Source: Candidatus Sumerlaeota bacterium
GTDB taxonomy: Bacteria; CG03; SLGR01
Reading direction: 5' to 3'
NCBI GenBank assembly: GCA_007136585.1
Contig: SLGR01000099.1
Coordinates: 1 to 9,824 of the forward strand
Length of the DNA: 9,824 nucleotides
Below are positions 1-4,572 of the stretch, piece by piece. The notes beneath the pieces were generated by a model. It worked only from the letters and a program-made list of their open reading frames with translations. It did not search any database and was not told the origin of the DNA. The position numbers were made by a program, and so were the translations under genes. Within the stretch, counting starts at the first letter, position 1, and each line of letters starts with the position of its first letter.

Positions 1-758
1 CTGGAGGCAAGCATACTTATAACTTCCTCCGCCTCCTTACCGCTTTTTTTACGCCACATCCCGGCAAGGTCAACCAGTTCCCACTGCCGGCCTCCTATCT
101 CCACAAAACACCTGGCGGGGTTCCTGGTGGTTCCGGGAGTCTCGTCCACTATTGAGCGTTCCTCTCCGGTTATGGCGTTTATCAGGGTTGATTTACCTAC
201 ATTGGGTTTCCCTGCAAGGCACAGGGTTGTCATCCCTCCCTGTCTCTCGCGGGGCGCGGAGGTCGGAATAGCGCCCGTGATCCGGTCCTCCAGGGAATAT
301 ATGTTTCTCCTGTGCAGGGCGCTTACCGCTACGGGCTCCCCGAACCCCAGCCCCCAGAAATCAGCGGCGTAAACGTCCTTTTCGGGAGAATCCGCCTTAT
401 TTGCGGCAAGTATAACCGGTTTTGTTGATACACGCAACATATCAGCCACCATCTCATCCATAGGGGTAAGCCCTTCCAAGGCATCCGTCACAAAGAGGAT
501 AAGGTCGGCCTGGCGCAGAGCTACCTCAACCTGGAGGTTTACTTTCTCGTCAATAGCCTCACCGGATCCGAGTATAAGTCCGCCGGTATCTATGAGTATA
601 TACTCCCGGGTCTCATCAGGCGAGTACCGGGCGTAACTCCGGTCCCTTGTAAGGCCGGGGTTGGGCGAGGTAAGGGCCTCGCGTCTGCCCAACAGGGCGT
701 TAAAAAGAGAGGATTTCCCCACGTTGGGGCGCCCGGCTACGGCAATAGTCTTTCTCAT
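1..758 (-). CDS. der: Ribosome-assembly GTPase Der (EngA), N-terminal 252 residues
   Basis: Der is a double-GTPase that binds the 50S subunit during assembly. I translated the reverse strand from the ATG at 758 and it stays open to the left edge, so the rest of the second G domain and the KH-like domain lie outside. G domain 1 shows GRPNVGKS (residues 9-16), PGLTRDR (34-40), DTGG (57-60) and NKAD (120-123). After a short linker, G domain 2 begins with GKPNVGKS (183-190) and DETPGTTR (205-212). Two tandem G domains are diagnostic of the family. One oddity is that the G3 motif of domain 2 reads DLAG (230-233) where DTAG is usual; the Asp and Gly are kept. The start codon overlaps the pgsA stop as ATGA with no clear ribosome binding site, which suggests translational coupling. 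Identification is certain; only completeness is unknown. Confidence 0.97.
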   Translation of the reverse strand, partial: MRKTIAVAGRPNVGKSSLFNALLGRREALTSPNPGLTRDRSYARYSPDETREYILIDTGGLILGSGEAIDEKVNLQVEVALRQADLILFVTDALEGLTPMDEMVADMLRVSTKPVILAANKADSPEKDVYAADFWGLGFGEPVAVSALHRRNIYSLEDRITGAIPTSAPRERQGGMTTLCLAGKPNVGKSTLINAITGEERSIVDETPGTTRNPARCFVEIGGRQWELVDLAGMWRKKSGKEAEEVISMLAS

Positions 759-1279
759 CCGGTCCGGGACCTGAGGGATTTCACGGCTCTTATGAGGTAA
801 TCTATACCGGAGGTGGCCGTTGCCAGGGCCGTCAGGGTTATCGCGGGTCCTCCCAGGGGCAGGCGCCCCAGGAGAATCACGACAAGAACCACCTGCAGGA
901 AGGTATTGGCTTTCCCGGCAGGTGACGGAGAGACGGTCTTTATTCCGTATGCCAGTCTCAGAAAAGACCACCCGGCCAGTATAAGGAAATCCCTTGTAAA
1001 AGCCAGGGCCGTAAACCAGAGAGGCATATCCCCAAGCACCGTAAGCGCGACAAAGGCAGATAGGATCATCAGCTTATCCGCCACCGGGTCAAGTATGCTT
1101 CCGCTGCGGGTTGCGGTCCCTGTCCTCCTTGCCAGAAGCCCGTCCAGGAGATCGGTGGCGGCGGCAACGATGAATACGGCCAGGGAAAGCCCGTACATAG
1201 GAGGCACCGCGGCAAGAGGCATCAGAAATACCGGTATCATAACAAGCCTGAAGAACGTGATAACGTTAGGAAGTTTCAT
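755..1279 (-). CDS. pgsA: CDP-diacylglycerol--glycerol-3-phosphate 3-phosphatidyltransferase
   Basis: This integral membrane enzyme makes phosphatidylglycerophosphate from CDP-diacylglycerol and glycerol 3-phosphate, the committed step to acidic phospholipids. The 174-residue protein has the full CDP-alcohol phosphotransferase signature: D43, D46-G47, A50-R51, G60, D64 and D68 with canonical spacing. It also has the typical opening LPNVITFFRLVMIPVF and several hydrophobic helices. I chose the ATG at 1279 because AAGGAG lies 10 bases upstream. The frame could extend to a TTG at 1309, but that would overlap hflX by 44 bases and add an uncharacteristic N-terminus. With the chosen start it overlaps the end of hflX by 14 bases and the start of der by 4, so the three are probably one transcript. 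Substrate within the CDP-alcohol family is inferred from length and overall similarity. Confidence 0.88.
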   Translation of the reverse strand: MKLPNVITFFRLVMIPVFLMPLAAVPPMYGLSLAVFIVAAATDLLDGLLARRTGTATRSGSILDPVADKLMILSAFVALTVLGDMPLWFTALAFTRDFLILAGWSFLRLAYGIKTVSPSPAGKANTFLQVVLVVILLGRLPLGGPAITLTALATATSGIDYLIRAVKSLRSRTG

Positions 1280-2561
1280 CCGCAATGTACTCCTTGTAGG
1301 CGCCGGCAAGACCGCTATCCATACGGCAATCTATAAAAACGCTGTTCCCCGAGTAGTTTCTTCCGGTAACGTGGCAGTTCCGGTGGATCGAGTTTATGAC
1401 TTCCTGCCTGGACTGGGGTATCTTAAGCCTCAGACTTACCGTAAGGTTGTCAAGGTGAGTCTCAATCGCCGCCTTCAGATCCTCCATCCCGGTCCCTTCC
1501 TTTGCCGAGATAAATACCGAATCGGAGGATCTCTTCCCGGGCGTGTTCCCGGATTCGGGGAGCATATCTGTTTTGTTATATACCCGGATAACAGGCCTGT
1601 CCAGGACCTTGAGCTCTCCCAGGACCTTCTCCACCGCTTTGATCTGGTGACGGTAGTTCTCCGCCGAGTAATCTATTACGTGCAGAAGAATATCGGCCTC
1701 TTTTACCTGCTCCAGCGTGGCCATAAACGCCTCCACGACCTGGTGAGGGAGCTTTCTGATAAACCCGACGGTATCGGTAAGAAGAAGCTCATATTTTCCG
1801 CATTCCATCCTTCTTGTTGTAGGGGAAAGAGTGGCAAAGAGCTTATTAACCACCTGGACATCGGCCCCGGTAAGGGCGTTCATAAGGGTTGATTTCCCGG
1901 AGTTGGTATACCCGGTGAGAGATACCGTTTTAAGATGGGATTTTTTTCTCTGCTTACTCAGGTCCCGGCGCTGACGCGAGAGTTTCTCAAGGTTCTTGCG
2001 GACGGCAGTTATCCGGTCGCTTATGATCCTGCGGTCTACCTCTATCCTCTGCTCTCCCGGGCCCCGTGTGGTGCGCATACCGCCCCCCAGTCGCGAAAAC
2101 TCGTGCCATATTGTCTTAAGTCTCGGGAGATAATACTCAAGCTGGGCAAGTTCAACCTGAAGTTTCCCGGCCGACGTGGTGGCGTGGAGGGCGAAAATAT
2201 CCAGTATGAGTCTTGTCCGGTCTATCACCCGGCATCCCAGCTCCTCTTCAAGATTCCGTTCCTGGTTTGGGGTCAGTTCATCGTCAACTATGGAAAGCGT
2301 TACCCGGTTTTCCTCGATATACCCTTTCAACTCGCGGATCTTTCCAGGCCCTATATAGAACCTGGGGTGAGGTCTGTTCCTTTTCTGGATGAACTTCCCT
2401 TTAACGGAGAACCCGGCTGTCCGGGCAAGCCGGTACAGTTCTGATAGACTCTCCGCTCCGTCAATATCCGAATCGGAGGTTTCAAGCCCTATAAGTATAC
2501 TTAGCTCGTCCCTGCCTGAGTCAGGTTCTCTCAATGTTTCTCCCCACGGCTCCGGACCCAC
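1266..2561 (-). CDS. hflX: GTPase HflX
   Basis: HflX binds the ribosome at the A/P-site region and splits stalled or heat-damaged 70S ribosomes using GTP. The 431-residue protein has the N-terminal HflX domain with the DDELTPNQ-RNLE motif (93-104) and DRTRLILDIF (114-123). Next comes the Gly-rich linker GGGMRTTRGPGEQRIEVDRR (159-178) and a coiled-coil stretch to about 208. The G domain follows: G1 GYTNSGKS (217-224), G3 DTVG (263-266), G4 NKTD (329-332) and G5 SAKEG (352-356). A short C-terminal domain ends the protein. The linker carries EQRIE where ETQLE is common. The start is uncertain: GTG at 2561 follows a weak AAGGG-like site, while a TTG at 2534 has GGGGAG five bases upstream. The family core begins only near residue 20, so either is possible. 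It is first in the hflX-pgsA-der operon, behind a good promoter. Confidence 0.95.
   Translation of the reverse strand: MGPEPWGETLREPDSGRDELSILIGLETSDSDIDGAESLSELYRLARTAGFSVKGKFIQKRNRPHPRFYIGPGKIRELKGYIEENRVTLSIVDDELTPNQERNLEEELGCRVIDRTRLILDIFALHATTSAGKLQVELAQLEYYLPRLKTIWHEFSRLGGGMRTTRGPGEQRIEVDRRIISDRITAVRKNLEKLSRQRRDLSKQRKKSHLKTVSLTGYTNSGKSTLMNALTGADVQVVNKLFATLSPTTRRMECGKYELLLTDTVGFIRKLPHQVVEAFMATLEQVKEADILLHVIDYSAENYRHQIKAVEKVLGELKVLDRPVIRVYNKTDMLPESGNTPGKRSSDSVFISAKEGTGMEDLKAAIETHLDNLTVSLRLKIPQSRQEVINSIHRNCHVTGRNYSGNSVFIDCRMDSGLAGAYKEYIADETS
1290..1295 (-). promoter_or_regulatory. Ribosome binding site of pgsA
   Basis: The minus strand reads AAGGAG here, 10 bases before the ATG at 1279 and inside the 3' end of hflX. 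It decides for the ATG over the upstream TTG at 1309. Confidence 0.6.
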
Positions 2562-2601
2562 GCCCTTTTAATTATGCAGTATAAATCCATAGCAATGCGG
2601 A

Positions 2602-2630
2602 ATTATACACAAAAAACTTTTATCCCGCAA
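2602..2630 (-). promoter_or_regulatory. Sigma70-like promoter of the hflX-pgsA-der operon
   Basis: On the minus strand TTGCGG (2630-2625) and a perfect TATAAT (2607-2602) are separated by 17 bases. A start near 2595 would give a leader of about 34 bases to the GTG at 2561. The -35 box matches the consensus only in its TTG; the -10 box and spacing are ideal. This is inferred from sequence only. Confidence 0.6.
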
Positions 2631-2652
2631 ATCAGGCGCGGGCCTCGCGGTG

Positions 2653-2680
2653 TTGACAAAAGATTTTCTTTTAGTTTAAT
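2653..2680 (+). promoter_or_regulatory. Sigma70-like promoter of the GH57 gene
   Basis: TTGACA (2653-2658, perfect consensus) and TTTAAT (2675-2680, 5 of 6) are separated by 16 bases. A start near 2687 would give a leader of about 125 bases to the ATG at 2811. The -35 box lies 22 bases from that of the divergent hflX promoter. The interval holds an imperfect GC-rich dyad, CGCG-N5-CGCG (2637-2649), which could be an operator shared by both. This is inferred from sequence only. Confidence 0.65.
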
Positions 2681-2694
2681 CTAACTTGAAATCA

Positions 2695-2732
2695 GCAGGA
2701 GCCCCTGAGCGCACAGTTTGACGGGGGCCTGC
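2695..2732 (+). other. Leader stem-loop 1 upstream of GH57
   Basis: GCAGG (2695-2699) can pair with CCTGC (2728-2732) and CCCC (2702-2705) with GGGG (2723-2726), across a small internal loop and a 17-base apical loop. It would form immediately after the predicted transcription start. It lacks a T-run, so it is not a terminator. It may stabilise the 5' end or be part of a regulatory leader; I do not recognise a known riboswitch. Confidence 0.4.
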
Positions 2733-2766
2733 GAAAGGATAAGTTGAGACCGGATGAAATATGCTC

Positions 2767-2785
2767 TCCCGGTATTAAACCGGGA
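2767..2785 (+). other. Leader stem-loop 2 just before the GH57 ribosome binding region
   Basis: TCCCGGT (2767-2773) and ACCGGGA (2779-2785) form a perfect 7-bp stem with a 5-base ATTAA loop. It ends directly before the purine-rich AAGGAAGGAG stretch that precedes the ATG at 2811. This supports the view that 2754-2810 is untranslated leader rather than coding. A role in ribosome access is conceivable but unproven. Confidence 0.45.
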
Positions 2786-2810
2786 AAGGAAGGAGAAAAG
2801 GGTAAATAAA

Positions 2811-4022
2811 ATGGCAGAGAATCTTACAGTCTATACGGTAATACACCAGCCGCAGAGGGTAAAGCTGCCGGCCCGGCCCATACCGGCCGGAAGTACGCCG
2901 GCGAAAATGAAGGATTATCTCTTTGACGAAGAGATAAACAAGTACTACCTCAACAAAGTTGACAGCGAATGCTACACACCTGCGATAAAGATGTTCACGG
3001 AGCTTATGGAGCAGGGGTGGAAGATGTCCCTCGGGATATCAATGTCGTTCATAGAACAGGCAAAGAAATGGAACCCCCGGATGCTCAAACAGCTCAAGAA
3101 GATGGTAGCTCATCCCAACCTTGAACTTATCGGGGTGGAACCTTACCACAGTTTTGTCTTCTACCTGGATATAGAGCTCTTTATGACCAGGATGAAGGAG
3201 ATGAAAGCCGAGCTTGAGGAGTTTTTCGGAAAGACCATCAATGTAACCGACACTACCGAGATGTTTATGTCAAACGACGTCTATTTCGCTCTCCAGAAAC
3301 TCGGTTTCAAAGGCGCTGTTATGGACGGGCGACCCTGGCTCCTGGAATGGAGGGAGCCCACCTATCTCTATACCCATACCGGGCAGAATATGAAAATTCT
3401 TATGAGACACTGGGGGCTGAGCGACGATGTGGGATACAGGTTCTCCAACAGAAACTGGGCCGGGTGGCCGCTTCAGTCACCCGCCTACGCCGACTGGCTC
3501 CGGGATACGGCGGGCGATTTTGTTATGCTGGGGTGGGATTTCGAGACTTTCGGTGAACACCATAAATGGGACACGGGGATATTTGAGTTTATGAAAAGCC
3601 TTCCGGGCGAGCTTGAAAAACGCGGTATAAAAATGGCCAACCCGTCCGAGATCATAGACAAGTTCTCCAACTCATCCCATACCCTGGACGCCAAGGAGTT
3701 CGGGTGCACTTGGGCAGGGGCCGGGGGTATGGAATTCTTCCTGGGGAACTCCGCCCAGCAGGCAGTATTCAGGCTTATGCATCACGCTTTCAGCAAGGCA
3801 AAACTTACAGGGAGTAAAAAACTCCTGGATATAGCCCTCAGGCTGGCCCAGTCGGATAACCTCCACCTTATTCAGTGGGCCGGAAGACAAGGGCAGGAGG
3901 CCGAGGTCTCGGCCTATTTCACTCCCAGGGAATGGTGGTCCCTGGGCCCGGACAGGCTGCTTATAGAGCAGCAGAGGGTGTATATAAATTTCATAAGGGC
4001 TATGGACAGTTTCGTCAAGTAA
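2811..4022 (+). CDS. Glycoside hydrolase family 57 alpha-amylase-type protein
   Basis: GH57 enzymes are retaining hydrolases or transferases acting on alpha-1,4-glucans such as glycogen, starch and maltodextrins. All five family motifs are visible in this 403-residue protein: HQP (12-14), GVEPYHSF (108-115), TTEMF with E150 as probable nucleophile, GWDFETFGEHH (241-251) with D243 as probable acid/base, and a C-terminal block NLHLIQW (350-356). The DFETFGEHH form of motif 4 is typical of the MJ1611-like alpha-amylase subgroup. No signal peptide is present, so an intracellular role in storage-glucan turnover is inferred. The start is ATG 2811, preceded by AAGGG at 8 bases and AAGGAG further up. 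An in-frame ATG at 2754 would add 19 basic residues encoded by a region with a strong hairpin. The gene has its own promoter and stands alone. Substrate specificity cannot be settled from sequence. Confidence 0.9.
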   Translation: MAENLTVYTVIHQPQRVKLPARPIPAGSTPAKMKDYLFDEEINKYYLNKVDSECYTPAIKMFTELMEQGWKMSLGISMSFIEQAKKWNPRMLKQLKKMVAHPNLELIGVEPYHSFVFYLDIELFMTRMKEMKAELEEFFGKTINVTDTTEMFMSNDVYFALQKLGFKGAVMDGRPWLLEWREPTYLYTHTGQNMKILMRHWGLSDDVGYRFSNRNWAGWPLQSPAYADWLRDTAGDFVMLGWDFETFGEHHKWDTGIFEFMKSLPGELEKRGIKMANPSEIIDKFSNSSHTLDAKEFGCTWAGAGGMEFFLGNSAQQAVFRLMHHAFSKAKLTGSKKLLDIALRLAQSDNLHLIQWAGRQGQEAEVSAYFTPREWWSLGPDRLLIEQQRVYINFIRAMDSFVK

Positions 4023-4042
4023 ACCCTCTGAGTAACCTTATC

Positions 4043-4071
4043 TTGCAAATTAAAGGGAAATTTGTTATATG
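4043..4071 (+). promoter_or_regulatory. Weak candidate promoter for the ferredoxin gene
   Basis: TTGCAA (4043-4048) and TATATG (4066-4071) are separated by 17 bases, each matching the sigma70 consensus at 4 of 6 positions. An alternative of equal quality is TTGGGA (4088-4093) with TATGTT (4110-4115). No better pair is visible closer to the gene. If either is used, the ferredoxin leader would be more than 230 bases and include all the hairpins described in this gap. Confidence 0.25.
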
Positions 4072-4120
4072 CTTAACACTGTTTACGTTGGGAGGCGGTC
4101 TTTCCGTCTTATGTTTATAG

Positions 4121-4157
4121 AATTGCATCGGAATTTTATAGTTAATTCGATGCAATT
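4121..4157. repeat. AT-rich imperfect inverted repeat
   Basis: Arms of 15 and 14 bases (4121-4135 and 4144-4157) match perfectly apart from one extra G in the left arm, with an 8-base spacer. It lacks a T-run and is AT-rich, so it is a poor terminator candidate. It could be a protein-binding dyad or part of a repeat element. Confidence 0.6.
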
Positions 4158-4168
4158 ATCAGGGGGTA

Positions 4169-4233
4169 CCGGGGGAAAGGATTTGAACAAGTGTGTTCAT
4201 CCTGAAAAACCCTATTTAATAGGATTTTTCCGG
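4169..4233 (+). ncRNA. Candidate three-way-junction structured RNA
   Basis: On the plus strand, P1 pairs CCGGGGGAA (4169-4177) with TTTTTCCGG (4225-4233) and includes three G-U pairs. P2 pairs AGGAT and GAACA (4178-4182, 4185-4189) with TGTTCATCCT (4194-4203), with a two-base bulge and a tetra-base loop. P3 pairs CCTAT (4211-4215) with ATAGG (4219-4223). The G-U pairs would become C-A mismatches on the other strand, so the fold favours a plus-strand transcript. The T-run used in P1 can alternatively pair with A4205-4209 to extend P3. I do not recognise a known RNA family; this is a hand-drawn fold. Confidence 0.3.
4205..4229 (+). terminator. Terminator-like hairpin with T-run
   Basis: CCTAT-TTA-ATAGG (4211-4223) is followed by ATTTTT and flanked upstream by AAAAA, giving a symmetric A-tract/stem/T-tract layout that could work in both directions. 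The core stem is only 5 bp and has just two G-C pairs, so it is weak. It lies about 180 bases beyond the GH57 stop and before the ferredoxin gene. Its T-run is also part of the alternative P1 stem of the candidate structured RNA. Confidence 0.35.
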
Positions 4234-4245
4234 GCGGATTCACAT

Positions 4246-4330
4246 ACCCCCGATTGGGGTGAGAGAGAGCGAAGCGAACGCCGAGAGGGGCTTTAGCCCC
4301 TACGGAAGTTTCGCGTGCTTAAGCACGCGA
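4246..4330. repeat. Compound palindromic (REP-like) element
   Basis: Three clean dyads follow one another: ACCCC-N5-GGGGT (4246-4260), AGGGGCT-TT-AGCCCCT (4286-4301) and a perfect 20-bp palindrome beginning TCGCGTGCTT (4311-4330). Between the first two is a purine-rich stretch with repeated GCGAA units (4261-4285). The layout resembles dispersed intergenic REP-type elements. No second copy lies in this window, so repeat status is inferred. It sits only 10 bases before the ferredoxin ribosome binding site. Confidence 0.6.
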
Positions 4331-4340
4331 CTAACTTAAT

Positions 4341-4346
4341 GGGAGG
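4341..4346 (+). promoter_or_regulatory. Strong ribosome binding site of the ferredoxin gene
   Basis: GGGAGG lies 6 bases before the ATG at 4353, a near-ideal Shine-Dalgarno sequence that confirms this very short gene. Confidence 0.85.
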
Positions 4347-4352
4347 ATAAAA

Positions 4353-4541
4353 ATGTCAGAAACTTCAAAACCGAAAATTGATACCGGAACCTGCACGGGA
4401 TGTACGATATGCGTTGACGAATGCCCCACTTCCGCCCTTGATATAAACGAGGACGTGGCGGTTCTTGCAAGACCCGAAGACTGCACAGGTTGCGGGGCCT
4501 GCGAGGAAGTCTGTCCCGTTTCCGCAATATTAATGGACTGA
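4353..4541 (+). CDS. 2[4Fe-4S] ferredoxin
   Basis: This is a 62-residue low-potential electron carrier. Two cluster-binding motifs are complete: C14-x2-C17-x2-C20-x3-C24-P and C44-x2-C47-x2-C50-x3-C54-P, in the usual clostridial-type arrangement of swapped fourth cysteines. Length is typical of bacterial 8Fe ferredoxins, and the interval between motifs has no extra insertion. The ribosome binding site is excellent. It is followed after 31 bases by the large membrane-protein gene, so the two may be co-transcribed, but there is no overlap and no obvious functional link. Its redox partner is not in the window; pyruvate:ferredoxin oxidoreductase or hydrogenase systems are typical partners of the family. 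It points to an anaerobic or microaerobic metabolism. Confidence 0.95.
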   Translation: MSETSKPKIDTGTCTGCTICVDECPTSALDINEDVAVLARPEDCTGCGACEEVCPVSAILMD

Positions 4542-4572
4542 TACCCCGTCTTTAAAACCGGCCGCTGACAAA

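Larger units (their letters stand above)
4023..4352. other. 330-base intergenic region with serial dyad symmetries
   Basis: No credible gene lies here; the one short open frame (4069-4296, plus strand) crosses several palindromes and resembles no protein. In order the region holds weak promoter-like hexamers (4043-4115), an AT-rich inverted repeat (4121-4157) and a possible three-way-junction RNA with a T-run (4169-4233). These are followed by a compound palindromic block (4246-4330) and the ferredoxin ribosome binding site. It must contain both the end of the GH57 transcript and the promoter of the ferredoxin gene, though neither is unambiguous. Confidence 0.8.

Noticed and set aside
813-1892. 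A 359-codon open frame on the plus strand
   Set aside because: It lies entirely antisense to pgsA and hflX, both unmistakable by motif. It has no family resemblance and is a by-product of codon bias.
1935-2444. A 169-codon open frame on the plus strand
   Set aside because: It is fully antisense to the conserved part of hflX, with no recognisable motif and no ribosome binding site.
2754-2810. N-terminal extension of GH57 from the upstream ATG
   Set aside because: The extension is basic, encoded by a perfect hairpin and the ribosome binding region. The family HQP motif normally lies close to the start, as it does from ATG 2811.
4069-4296. A 75-codon open frame in the ferredoxin upstream gap
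   Set aside because: It reads through several palindromes, has no Shine-Dalgarno sequence and gives a low-complexity, unfamiliar peptide.
4246-4330. CRISPR array or insertion-sequence end
   Set aside because: The dyads differ from one another, there are no regular direct repeats with spacers, and no transposase or target-site duplication is visible.
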